In this document: positions 1 through 11,936 of the stretch, piece by piece
How the letters are laid out: every line of letters begins with the position of its first letter
How positions within the stretch are numbered: the first letter of the stretch is position 1
DNA from: Lumnitzera littorea
Taxonomy: Eukaryota > Streptophyta > Magnoliopsida > Myrtales > Combretaceae
DNA length: 64,000 nt
Direction of reading: 5' to 3'
Assembly (NCBI GenBank): GCA_024138015.1
Contig: JAMXBB010000003.1
Location: 10,021,420-10,085,419 of the forward strand
The notes under the pieces: generated by a model
Told to the model about the DNA's origin: nothing
Database searches by the model: none
The model's input: only the letters and a program-made list of their open reading frames with translations
Program-made: the position numbers and the translations under genes

Positions 1-1641
1 CCTGGTGTTAGTGCTACCTGACTTTGACAAAATTTTTTAGCTAAAATGCAATGCATTAGGCATTGTCCTAATGCAGGAAGGTCGACCAGTTGCCTTCTAT
101 AGTGAGAAGCTCCGAGGACCTCAGTTGAATTACTCCATGTACGATAAAGAACTTTTGGCACTGATCCAAGTACTGTAATATGGCAGCACTAGAATTTGTC
201 GTATATATTGACTATGAATCACTGAGATACCTCTGAAATCAGACCAAGTTATCATAGCGGCAGGTAAGATGGGTTAAATTCCTTAAAGGATTCAATTTTG
301 TAATAAAATACAACCAGGGAAAGAGCAACGTAGTTATAGACACTCTTTCTAGAAGGCATGCGCTTTTATCTGAACTACAAGTCAGACTATTTGGATTTGC
401 AAGCATCAAAGAGCAATACTCTAAGGACTCATACTCACACAATGTATTGATGGAAGGATAGTAGATGAGTATCATGTGGAGAATGGCTACTTGTTCCGAA
501 GTAGGAAGCTATACGTGCCGACTTGTTCCCTAAGAGAGTTATTAATTAGGGAAGCTTACAATAGAGAACTCTCCAAACATTTTGAAGAAAGGAGGACTTG
601 TAAACTATTGAATGGTCGATTTTTTTAGTTGAGAATGAGGAAAGATGTGCACTAAGTTGTTGAAAACTATGTCATGTGTAAGAAAGCCAAGTGCCAAGCC
701 AAGCAAAGGGGAGTAATGCCCCTACCTGTTCCAACGAAGCCGTGGACTGAACTAAGCATGGACTTTATTCTTAGGTTACCACAAACTGTCCGAGGCAAAG
801 ATTCTGTAATAATCGTTGTGGATAGGTTCAATAAGATGGCATACTTCGTAACCTGCACTAAGACTAACAATGCTTTGTCTATTGCTTCTCTTTTCTTGCA
901 GGAGATTGTGCGAATACGTGCCGTACCAAGAAATATAGTCTCTAATAAAGACCCAAAGTTCTTGAGCCATTTCCGAAGAACCTTGTGACATCGACTGGGG
1001 ACCAAATTACTCTTTAGTACCTCATGTCACCCCCAAATTGACAACCAAACAGAGATGGTTAATCGTACTTTAAGGTTACTGCTCTAAGCTGTAATAGGCA
1101 AGAACTTGGCCAATTGGGACGTTTGCTTACCAGTAGTCGAGTTCACCTACAACCAAACAATACATGACACTATTAAACAGACTCCTTTCGAGGTGGTCTA
1201 TGGGTTCAATCTCAAGTTGCCCTTCGACCACATCCTTATACTAGTACTCATGCAAGAGGACCTTGATGCCTCGACTAGAGCATAATCCCTTCAGCACATA
1301 TACGAAAACGTTACTCAGCACATAGACCAAGCTGCTAGAAGAATGCAAGAAAAAACCAAGGGTAGAACGGCTAAACAATTTTAGCCGAGAGACTTAGTGT
1401 GGTTGTACCTCAGTAAGGAATGGTTTCTAAACAAGAGGAGGAACAAATTATCTATAAGAGTGGAAGGACCTTTCAAAATCCTCTAGAAGATCAATGACAA
1501 TGCCTACAAATTGGAATTGCCCGTAGACTATGGGGTTTCTAAAGCCTTCAACATTGCCAACCTCAGTTTGTATCACCCTGATAGAGAATTGATCGAAGAT
1601 CATTCGAATTTGATCTTAAATCCAAAATTACCCAAAGGGAA
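1..1641 (+). pseudogene. Ty3/gypsy pol remnant (RNase H, integrase, C-terminal tail)
   Basis: Decayed 3' part of a Ty3/gypsy polyprotein, entering from the left edge. Reading across frames, about 1-200 gives an RNase H-like stretch (LVLPDFDK, then GRPVAFYSEKL and NYSMYDKELLAL), which is typical of plant gypsy RT-RNase H. Positions 674-988 hold the integrase core: WTELSMDFILRLP, a VVDRFNKMA motif and an SNKDPKF segment matching the usual SDRDxxF. About 1500-1620 encodes the usual C-terminal tail (NAYKLELP...NIANLSLYHPD). In-frame stops and frameshifts are numerous (for example after KIF near position 40 and after the TL of the integrase core), so the element cannot be autonomous. A purine-rich tract at 1634-1641 directly precedes the LTR. 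No chromodomain was recognised and lineage is not assigned. Confidence 0.85.
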
Positions 1642-2498
1642 TGATGGGAATCAGGCTATCGGACCTCTAACCCGCAACCGAGCCCAAGAACTAAAGGGGC
1701 TGGCACAACGAATCTTTCCGTTTGATTCAATCCTTACCGAGGCCAAGTATTTTCTTACCAAGTCACCCTTCATGCTGAACCGTATGACTACCCGTTTTTC
1801 TATAGTATATCGAATTGAAGATTACTCACTAGCGCAAAGCTAACCAATTACAAGGCATCTTTGTCGAGAAGCCAAGAGAGAGACTCTGGACTAACTAAAC
1901 CATCCCTGCTCAGATAAGCCACCTGCTTGTACTTTTATCTGTATCTTCTAACGACCTCGCTAATTTAGCATCGCCACGTATATAGTATAATGTGCAAAAT
2001 TCATTGCACTAATGATTGTTTTTCTTGTATATTCATTTTTACCCTTTGTATCTTATACATTACTTTCTTAGGAAGTGCCCTTTTATCTTTTCCCTTCTTC
2101 AAGCAAGTTACCCTAACTTATGGGTATAAATACCCTTGTACTTGTAGTTGGAAAGTATCAAATCAAATCATTCTTAATACACTTTTGAGTATTTTTCTTC
2201 CTTGCACAAACATTATTTGTTTACTTTCAGCATCACTTTTATCCTTTCTCTTATGCAAGGTTAGTGGCAAGTAACCTCACCAAACCAATTCGTGTATCAT
2301 ATCGAATTGTGCCATGAGTCTTCAGAAGTTCCATTGATACATCATATCCTCTAAACCTGTTCATGGGTTTTAGCTTACTGTTTCATTCTTAATTTTGCCC
2401 TTTCGCACTTTCCCCATTTAATCCTTTTTTGAGCTTTCTACAAGCTTATACACCTTTTAGCGACTGACCTTGTTTGTTCTTAGTCATGATTCGCAACA
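1642..2498 (+). mobile_element. 3' LTR of gypsy element G
   Basis: LTR of 857 bp starting TGATGGGAATCA directly after the polypurine tract and ending CAACA. Its ends are confirmed by a solo copy at 29075-29932 (858 bp) with the same start and a related end, and by a 5' fragment at 29983-30389. A TATA box (TATAAATA, about 2125-2132) lies in the expected promoter position. The sequence right of it, after the nested insertion, is the middle of LTR-X, so element G had inserted into LTR-X. The bases after its end (CAACC at 3720) nearly match CAACT before the partner fragment at 29983, consistent with a shared target duplication. Confidence 0.8.
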
Positions 2499-3714
2499 TG
2501 ATAACTCTAATTTTAAACATATTTTATATGGTGATTTTATGGCATTTCCCTTACATTTTTGGTTTTCTTTAAAGAAATTGATGCTTAATTGAGTAAAATG
2601 TTGATTTCAGGGTTTAAACGCGTTCTAGGATCGAAAACGAAGAAAAGGAATCAAGTTTCACTCAATTCCGAGTTCAAACGAAGAAGTTATGAAATTTTGA
2701 AATTGTGCAGAAATTTCGCCTTGGTGCAGAAAGTTACACGACCTGAGGACACGGCCATGTCCCAGGCCGTATCTGGTGACGAAAATAGAATCTTTGTAAT
2801 ACATATATAAAAGGATATTTTAGGGTTCAAAAAACGGAGAGACATTACAGAAACAAAGAGAGACAAGAGACAAGAAGAGACTTAAGGAGAAACAACATCA
2901 AGAAGCGATAACGACATCGATTTCAAGATTAAAGATTGTTCATCAAATCAAGAGGGGTTTTCATGTTTTATTTTATATTTTTTATGGAACTTGTTTTTAG
3001 ATTCGTTATGATAGCTTAGAATTCCAGTATTTAGGATTATGGAACCTAGGGTTTCATGTAACCCTTGGATTGAATTATAATTTCAAGAAAGTTTCTATCT
3101 TTTCTTGATTCAATTATGTCGTTAATTGTGGATTGATAATTCTAGAGTATCAATATATGATATTATGCATGTTGATTGAGAAATTGCATGTGTAATTAGA
3201 TCTTAACATAATTGAAGAGAATTACATGTATACTTAAAGATAAGATACATGTTTCTTTCGGAAAGTTGATTTTTTGTGTGGGAATTCATTATACATTAAT
3301 GCAATTCTAAGTTATATTACTAAGTGAAGAGATTCCGGTAAATAATTTAGAATTAGGGTTAATATGCTTGAGAAAGATATTAGCTTTAATTGTGAATCCC
3401 TCCGGTCAAGAATCATAGAAACTAAATTGAATATATTTTAAAAAGGTTACATGTTAAACACTAGGGGAAATAATTCCTAAATACATTATTGCATACTCGA
3501 AGTCGTTAGTAGTTTATTGCTTTCTAAATTGCTTAGTTAAGTCTCATAAGTAGTTTAGTTTATTAATTTCAGTATTTTTAATACATTCAACTCGACATAA
3601 TTTTCCGGTTAGATAATAAAGCTAAAGTTAATATTAGTACTCAAAATCTCTGAGGGATTGACTCGGACTCATATCCGCTATATTAAAATTGATAAGTGCG
3701 CTTGCCTCGTATCA
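2499..3714 (+). mobile_element. Solo LTR 'L', nested at the end of LTR-G
   Basis: A 1216-bp LTR beginning TGATAACTC and ending GTATCA, flanked on both sides by the 5-bp target duplication CAACA (2494-2498 and 3715-3719). It has a TATA box (about 2804-2812) and a purine-rich, GAGA-containing leader-like stretch. The end region resembles LTR 3' ends of Athila/Tat-type gypsy elements, which is an inference. No internal domain is present, so it is a solo LTR. The short reading frame at 2589-2810 lies inside the LTR and is not a gene. Confidence 0.85.
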
Positions 3715-3719
3715 CAACA

Positions 3720-3817
3720 CAACCTCTCTTATCCCGTGAATGGAATTGTAAAGTGTTATGAAGAGTGAGAGAATGAAAAAGAGTCCCCTTACCTATAGGT
3801 CTTGTATGGTATTTATA
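3720..3817 (+). mobile_element. Fragment of 5' LTR-X (middle part)
   Basis: About 98 bp matching the middle of LTR-X at 11630-11936 (shared stretch around CTCTCTTATC..GTGAATGGAATTGTAAAG). It is cut on the left by elements G and L and on the right by element Y. It continues at 6898 on the other side of Y. Confidence 0.7.
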
Positions 3818-6800
3818 TGTTACATCTCAGCATAGCACGTAATGTAGCATCATATACGAATACCTGTTTATATTCAATAAAAATTCTATTTATAACAAAA
3901 AAGTACTACAACAGAGTTTAGCTTTGCGTTATTTATACAAAAAATTACATCTATCAAACTTAATCAAACCTAAAACATAGTACTTTTTTTTTTTTATTTC
4001 ACATGTAAAAATCCTTTATAGAATTAAGATCAAAATACTACAAGACTTCTTTAAAAGCGGCTGACTCTGTCCTATACGCTCTCAAAAGACTTTTCCCCTA
4101 ATTGATGTTGCCTAATCAACTCTCTTCATAACTAAGGATACATAAGTATCTGATCAACTCTCTCTAAGCTAAGTAAGAGTAGATAAAACAAAGCATAAAA
4201 CAAGTATAACATACATTCATAAAGATCAATACTATAGAACATTCAATTTCATAATCTGAGTTAGCAATACAAACTATCTATACGCGAAATTCGAGTCATG
4301 CTCATACACATGACATGTATTGGTACCGATATCATACACTTTTCTATTTTCTCATTTGGTTAGTTGACATACACGAGCATTTGGATACAACGTCTAAAAA
4401 CCTAAAGCACAATAAGCTGCTTAGGAGTAAGACCCCTCAACAAAAACCACCGACTGTAGTTTGAAAATCTAACACATAGTCAGTCTAACTAAAACAACAC
4501 ATCATGGCCAGAATAAGTTGAGCAATGAAATTTTATATACTCAAAATCCAACTTAACAGTATTCAAGATTTTAGAAACTTAACCCATAAATCCTTTTGTA
4601 CCATGCCATGATTGTAGTAAACAATACAAAAACCCAATATTAGGCACAAATCTCGGGTTCTACATCATAAACAATTTGACTATTTTAACCTTAGCTTGGT
4701 TTTTCAACTTTATAATATATTTCTTCATATAGGGTTTAGTTAGGTGAATACCTTAAATGACCGTTCAATTTTTAAGTTTTCCAAATAGGAATACAAATTG
4801 ACAAATCAATCATACATGAGGAAAAATTTCACTCAATCAACACACATTCAGTAAAATCATATATCCAATCAATCTAGCACATCGCTACAATTTACTACAC
4901 AATTGACTCTAAGTCAAGTAAACATGGGTCTACTTATACAAAAATATAAATATCCACTTATCTAGGCTTAATAGTATCATAAAATTTTAAACTTCACAAT
5001 ATGGTCCTTCCCCACCTATTACACTTATGAAAATACACACATGGACCCCAAATCAGCTACGGGTCGATATCAAACTCTTATAAGCTTTTACTATTACGTT
5101 TCCAAGCTTATTACAATCCTATCTTATTTATTTATTATCCGATTTTAACAAACTTTATATCACCATGATCATTATTTTAAGTATTATTAAGATATCTTAA
5201 GAATCAATATTATCAAAAGTCTAAAAATATATTTTCATATTACCGATTCAGTCGTACGTTATTATAACTTCATAATTGACTCGAATAGACTTTAATTCTA
5301 AACTAAAGTCCTAAAAACTATACTTTTTTAACCATGCTCAATATCAATTACATGTCATAGTTACCGATCTTACATTATCCAGCAACCACTTTAGTAGTAT
5401 TATTTACTATTTCACATATTAGAGTAATATATAAGTTTATAAAAAAGAAAATACATAATAAATGGTATACATGCTTGATTAATTATACAAAAAATACTAT
5501 GAACTCACAAAAATATATACCTTAGATATTGAACATCATTTATATTAAACTAGTTTATCGCCTATATTTATAAAAATAGCGTTTTAGCTTAAATTGGTTA
5601 AAATTAAAAAAAAAAAGTAAATTTAAACATGATAAAAGATCAAGTGTTCCAAATATTATTATAAACTTCTAGAAATCAAAATACATAGGACTCATATATT
5701 GATTTTGTCAAAAATTAATTAATCCAACAAAACAGCAAAATTGGCAATTTTATCCAAAATAATTATAATAAATAGTAAATTTGCTTATTTTCAAAAATTC
5801 TTGTTACTGCAATTAAATACATATATTAAGTATATTATGTACAAAAATTCAACTTAAAAGGATATTATTTAGTATTTTTAAAATTTAATCTAATTTTCAT
5901 CCAAATAAAGCAAATCCTTAAGCATCCTATATTTTCACTAATTATTTAATTAAAATAAAATTATTACATTAATCTACACATAAAATAACCCCATAAAATC
6001 AAGTTTCATAATTAACTAACATCATTTAGTATTTTTAAAATATTAGGAAATATTCGACCGAAATTTTGGTTCATTTGAAACGATTTCCTCCAACCACCAC
6101 CAAACCGCATAACCTTGTCAGAACAAGCAGGCACTCTACCCTCTCTTTAACCTTAAAGCCTCTCTAAGTCAGGTTTCTTTTATCCTAGTGAACCACTCTA
6201 GATTAGATTGTGCCCTGTTTTTCTTTTTTTCTTTTTCTAAATTTTCTTAAGGTATTTTCTTATGTTTTCATATTTTCAAAATGTTGCTTTTAATGCTTTT
6301 AGGTCCTATTTATAATTTACATGTTGATTAGATTCATTAAAAATTGGACATGTAGCATACACATATTATTTTTCTAATTTTTTTAAGCTTGAGATGTCAA
6401 TTTCTTATTAATATGATGATGACATACATTTTCCATTATTTCTTATGCTACTACATCATTGATGACTCATCCATTCACTTTTTAGTTAATTTTCCATGAT
6501 TTATATTAATTTTCCTTATTTTTTATAATTTATTATTATATATATATCTAATACATATAATGCATATTCTATATTAATATATGTATATTATATATAATTC
6601 AACTTCATTTATTATTTTTGAAAGTTAAATAGCTTATCTATAATATCTCACTATATCTTAAAACTTGAATTTTACATTTTCGATAATTGTCGACTTTATC
6701 AATAAATTGACGTTTTCCTTAAATTAATCATTTTATATAACTTATTTTAAGAAATCGACTCTACTAAAATACTCTATCTAATTTTTCTAGCCTTATTGTG

Positions 6801-6897
6801 AAGTTTATACTAAAATGAATAACATAACCCGACATCCTAAATTTAAGAGCTCGAATCTTAAGATTATTATATGAGCTCAAAATCTTGAGGAATTATA
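3818..6897. mobile_element. LTR-like element 'Y' (about 3.1 kb) nested in LTR-X
   Basis: A 3080-bp AT-rich block that interrupts LTR-X. It is flanked by TTATA on both sides (3813-3817 and 6898-6902), as expected for a 5-bp target duplication. The ends read TGTTACATCTC and GAGGAATTATA, imperfect inverted repeats recalling the TGTAACA..TGTTACA termini of long gypsy LTRs. No coding sequence was seen, so it is probably a solo LTR. The last 775 bp or so recur at 30390-31157. The segment near 4296 resembles 39698, and overall size and texture resemble 46652-49710. Confidence 0.6.
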
Positions 6898-7009
6898 TTA
6901 TAGCAAGCGAGTCGATACTTGTACTCAAATGGACCATAAAAGTTAGGCTTTTGCCACAATGGTACTAATTTAGGCCTTTCACTTATTTTACTAAAAAATA
7001 CTATCTACA
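6898..7009 (+). mobile_element. 3' end of 5' LTR-X
   Basis: About 112 bp matching the end of the 3' LTR-X (compare 11826-11936): AGTCGATAC, then CACTAATTT-like and TTTACTAAAAAATACTATCTACA. It is the right half of the 5' LTR split by element Y. Element interior follows directly. Confidence 0.7.
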
Positions 7010-10000
7010 TTTGCCCACTACTCTCTTTGATGATAAAGTTGACGAAGAGAGCATTTAGGGAGGTTGATTTTATAAGATCTTTGGAAAATCTTGTAATCCA
7101 AGGCCTAAAAAGGCTAGAATGCTTAAAGGATCAAAGACTTGAAGAGGTGGAAGGTGGGAGTGCTTGGAGCACTTATAAATATTGGTGTACCTTAAAAAGC
7201 GAAAGTTTAAACAGGTTGGAGCGCTTGAAGAGGTTGGAGCACCCAAAAAGACGAGAGCCTAAAGGGGCCAAAATGCCTCGAGTGGTGAAGGCTTGAAGAA
7301 GTTGATGTATCTGAAATGGTTGGGGAAGCATACAGGTCATCTAAGCTAAGTATGATCTATGCTAAGTAGAGTTGTAAAATAAGCTAGCTGATCTCTATTC
7401 CATTTAAGTATAGGACTTTAGCTTATCTATTCGTTGTCCGTACAAAGTGTTGGATTAAAGTATTTAACCCTATTGTCATTTAGTGGCTTAAGATTTTTGA
7501 ATAGCTCATCATCTATAATTTAGACTTATGCATTATATCTCATCGGCTGAGCTCATTTTTGGACTGAGAGACTTGTAAGTATCCCCTTCTCGTAGTCCAT
7601 TAAATATAGGACCTAGGAATTAGCTCTCTATGATTTGCTCATCGCTTATAGTGTGTAAGGCTTAAAGCTATTGAAAAATAGCCCATTAGCAAATTATACC
7701 TTGCATGGCCTTAAAATAGAAGGCATTTGTATAGCCCCATTTATTTTAAATTCTCATATTCGTCTTCAAAGGAGTAGAGATTAGCCTACTAAGAATTGAA
7801 TCAATCATTACAAGTATCATATAGTCAACACTTCTCATTATTAGGCTTGTTAAAGTTTTGATTATGGAGCAACATGTAGGTAGACAGTACACTATCCATG
7901 AATCAACTGTGACTATTGACAACAAATCAACAAAAAGCATAACACGAAACATGCAACTTAAAGAATAAATAACAGAAAAATTATAAATAACAGTAGTGAG
8001 ATTTCACTCACTTTTCATAAGTGCAGATCGGCGCGTAATTGGATGTCCAAAGTTTAGTAGCATCAATGGTCATGCAGCATGGTGCCCAACAATCCACGTG
8101 TCCCCAACACACTCTGTAAGGAATTTTGGCTAATTAGCTGAACTTTGCGTAGCACTTGACTCTGGCAAGCTTTTATTGAATCGGTCAAAAGAAAATTCCG
8201 ATAACTGTGGTGGATGTTGGCTTAATACGGACCACTATAATCACGATGCTCCTATCTATTTGATGAAAATTAACTTTGGAGCATGCATCCTTAAGAGACT
8301 AGAGTTAACCAGTATTTTCTTCCATTTTTCCGCATTATAAAGGACTTTTCGAGATAAGTTGTTCGGCACAAGTCATTGTGTAGTGACGAGCTCAGCACAC
8401 TCAAAGTAAACTCGGCAAGGGTGAGAAGTAGAGCTCAAGTTTTTATTTGCTATTGTGGAGATCAACTCGGACAGCTCAAACTTTAGTCCATCAGAGGTGT
8501 TCGGGAAACTTTGGTTTTGATTTGTCGCGCAACTTTCTCATTAGCTAAGATCGGAGAAGTGCTCCGATCTGTCCATCTCGCGAAGAAACGCTCGAATTTT
8601 AGTTCATACAGTTGTTCGGTATTGATGCCTCCAAAGTTCAGGCGACTGGCTGCAGGAAGATGCCTCGGCATTGATAGGAAAACTGTTATTTAAATGCCGG
8701 GGAAACCTGACGACCAACTCATTCATGCTCGGATCTGATCAATGGATAGCTCAACATTATAGATCGGAAAGGACAAACAAGCTCAACACTAGGAACTTTC
8801 GATGATGGGGTATTGAGCTCGTAGAAGCTATGCTGCGAGCAATTCAAACATTATTCCAAAAGATCCTCTTGAGAACGACAAAGGAGTACTCCTCATTTTA
8901 TATGGGACTCCTTGCGTATCTTCATGGGGGATGGAATAATAACTAGATAACTCTACAGCATGATTGTCTCTCGTGGACTTGAGCAGAAAGTTGACCATCA
9001 CGTGAATTTCTCTTTCTTATATCATCGGGTTGATAGTTATAGTGCATGGGCTGCACATGTACTAAATTTAACACCATGTTTCCGTGTGCGTGCCACCTCA
9101 AGTCATGGCCGTTGTTGCGCTACAGAAAGTTGACCATCACATGTGCTAAGGCTCAGCATTTTGAGTTACTAAAGCTCGATTCTTTTCTTAAGGTTGGCTT
9201 AGGAGTGTTCGGCTTGTAGTAGCTCCGCATGGAGCTAATCACTAAGCAATTCTGGTAATTACTCATAATTTGGGGCTTCGTCTGTTGTAGAAAGAACTCA
9301 GATTCCGTAGCCCGCACGTGCAGGCACTCCACACAACCAGCTACAGTTCCTAAAGAACTTCAAACAAAGAGTTTCTCGACAAATAGACGGACAGTTACTC
9401 GGCTGGAGCTTAACTCCGTTATTAGGCTGGTTGGACATTTACTGCCGCAGCATCGTAGATCTGCCTGCCAAGAATTGAGAATAGTTCAGCTCGGATTCCT
9501 TAGAGCTGCTCGGAAAATGCTCAGCTGATCGGATAGGAAGCTACTGCTCTGTTGCTGTAGCTTAGCAATTTAGATGGTCTCCCACTCGGCATGTGTGCTA
9601 GGACGGCAAGTGAATTGTTCGGACTTGTGTTCAAGTGAAGAAGCTCAACTTACGACGAACAACTCGGCAGCTACGATCGAGGGGAGTCTGTTACACCATG
9701 CAACTGCACTGCAAAGATTTTATTTGGTTAGAGTGCAGTCCTCTTAAGAGCTACTTGAAGAAAATTAAGTAATTCAGTGAATGAGATGTTCCCCTAATAC
9801 AATGCTGACTAATAATCGGGAATGTGATGTATAACTCGGCATGGTGAACTGCGTCCATTTTAGCTTGGCGTTTTAGAGCTCTACTGTTGTGCTGTTCGGG
9901 ATAGCGGGAGTAGTGAAGAGCTCGGATCTGTAATGTATAGCGCCACCTAGGCTTTCAAGTCCACTAGGTGTTGTATACTTGGCGAGTATATAATTATAGA

Positions 10001-11629
10001 GGCCTATTGGTGTCCGTTCTTGCCGAAGTTAGTGCTTGGCATGAAGATGGGTAGTTACTCGGCACGAATTGAGGTCAGGCACGAATTGAAGCTCAACCTA
10101 GTTAAGAAGCAGCTTGGATAAATTGCTTTCAGCACTCGGCCATGGAAGCACTCGTTTTGATACTCGGCAAATATTGTTTGACAGTAAGTTTGTAGCAGCT
10201 TCTTGGCAACTCGGCATGGAGCTTAACGACTTGTTGACTATGACAAACTGGACAAAAGCTAGTGGCTCAGCATAAATTGTTGCCCGATGTGAGACGGAGC
10301 TCGGCACCTGAAACGAGTCTCTAGGTTGGCATGGTACAATAATGGTTGGGTATTACTTTGCATGTGGAAGCTTGGGTAAGCTACTTTTAGCCCGGCACAT
10401 GAAACCGGTCTCTAGGTTGGCATGGTATAATAATGCTTGGGTCTTACTTTGCATGTGGAAGCTTGAGTAAGTTACTTTTAGCTTGGCAAGGAAGTAAATC
10501 GGCATCTCAGATAAGTTACGACTCGGCACGGAACTTCGCTGCTCGGCATGAGACTAGTGGACTTAGTTCATCCATCGTCCCAAAGCTTCAACGTGTGGCT
10601 AAATTGCAAGTCCACTAAGAAAGCTCAAGTTCTTGCACCGTTGTTAGGTCATATAACATTGATTCCGTATGGAAGACCTCACTGGATGCCTGAGTCTATA
10701 TGTGTGACAAGTGTTCAAATATAGGTGAAACCACAACTTTATCTCGATTCAAGTTTTTTAACTAGTCCATTGTCCTTTCCTCATAATTTCATGAAATATC
10801 ATAATCATGATGCTCTAAAAAACAGAAAAATAAAGAAGACCTCTTCAAAAATTCGAATATACTTTACCAATAGAAATTCCATGCCGCTGCTGTAGCGATA
10901 TTGGATCTCGTCGATCATAAGGTATTGCTTTGAAAATCAAATCATTTTTGTTATGGTCATTTCTGCAGATTGGTGCGTAAATAGGAGAAATACCATGGCA
11001 TAAAGGGAAATAGCCCGAACTTGCTCAGAACAAGGAAGCTCGGCAAGGAACTGCTATGAGTACAGTAACTTGGCAAGGATCTGCTCGTAAGCATATTAGA
11101 GGCACTTGGTTGAGTATTGCTTCACCGGAGTCATAGTTCGGCCATAGACTTTTCCTTTCTTACGGCAATGGGAGCCATATCGCGTTGAACACTTGGAGAC
11201 AAGAACTCAAAAACTTGGCCAGTATCACCTTCATGCTCAACCCGTACGGTTGAAGAAAAATAAACAGTACATGAAGTTACAGTTACTCACCTGACATTGA
11301 TGGTTAGGAACTACAGGAAGACGAAGTTACGATTACTTAAGCATCCAAACTCACATGAGGGAGGTGATTACAAATCAGATGGTTGATGAAATTGCAGTGG
11401 CTAAGCTCTTGACAGAGGAAACCAACGTATTCTTTTTCAGTCTTCAAATTGCATATGTAAACTAATGACTCCAATTAACGTCTAAGATCATAGGAATATG
11501 ACAGGGCGAAACACAGATGTGGAAGAAACCATCCAAGGGATGAAAATCTCACTGACTGATTTCATAATAACATTGGGAATTGTGGCAATAGATTACACAT
11601 TCCTACAAAAAGCGCTAATTATTGAACGA
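7010..11629 (+). mobile_element. Interior of non-autonomous LTR element X (LARD-like)
   Basis: About 4.6 kb between LTR-X copies with no recognisable gag, protease, RT, RNase H or integrase, hence a large non-autonomous retrotransposon derivative. The interior starts TTTGCCC, the same as in copy B (31270). A 89-codon frame at 7027-7296 is rich in KRLE-type repeats but is poorly conserved in copy B. From about 8040 to 11100 the sequence is less AT-rich and full of a scattered heptamer CTCGGCA, with a 91-bp tandem duplication at 10302-10483. Copy B (31270-32846) retains only the first 1.6 kb. Other short frames here look like chance. Confidence 0.65.
10302..10483. repeat. 91-bp tandem duplication
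   Basis: Two adjacent diverged units, 10302-10392 and 10393-10483. Each starts CGGCACNTGAAAC and carries CTAGGTTGGCATGGTA and CATGTGGAAGCTTG at a constant 91-bp spacing. It lies within the interior of element X. Confidence 0.85.
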
Positions 11630-11936
11630 TGATTTTCCTTTCGATACATGAATACCTACAAAACAAGAAAATAGGCACAAGAGGTGCCAAAGGGTTCTTC
11701 GACTCTGGCATAACCACTCTAATGCCTAAGTCAATCTCTCTTATCTTGTGAATGGAATTGTAAAGTATTATAAAGTATGAGAGAATGGAAGAGAGTCTTC
11801 TTATGTAGGAGTCTTTTAAGGTATTTATAGCGAAAGAGTCGATACCTATACGCGGATAGATTGTAAGAGTTAAGCTTAAGCCACGACATTACTAATTTGG
11901 CCTTCGTCCTATTTTGCTAAAAAAATGCTATCAACA
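11630..11936 (+). mobile_element. 3' LTR of element X
   Basis: A 307-bp LTR starting TGATTTTC and ending CTATCAACA. Its start is fixed by three loci (11630, 32893, 29003) where similarity begins at the same TGATTTTC after different flanks. A TATTTATAG promoter-like motif lies near 11820. The right flank (GCAGTTACATAAAGCACTTAG) is shared with copy B at 33203, so the insertion predates the duplication. Confidence 0.75.

Noticed and set aside
1511..1843. 110-codon open frame at the end of the gypsy element
   Set aside because: The first part is real polyprotein tail, but the frame simply reads on into the LTR after 1642. It is covered by the pol remnant.
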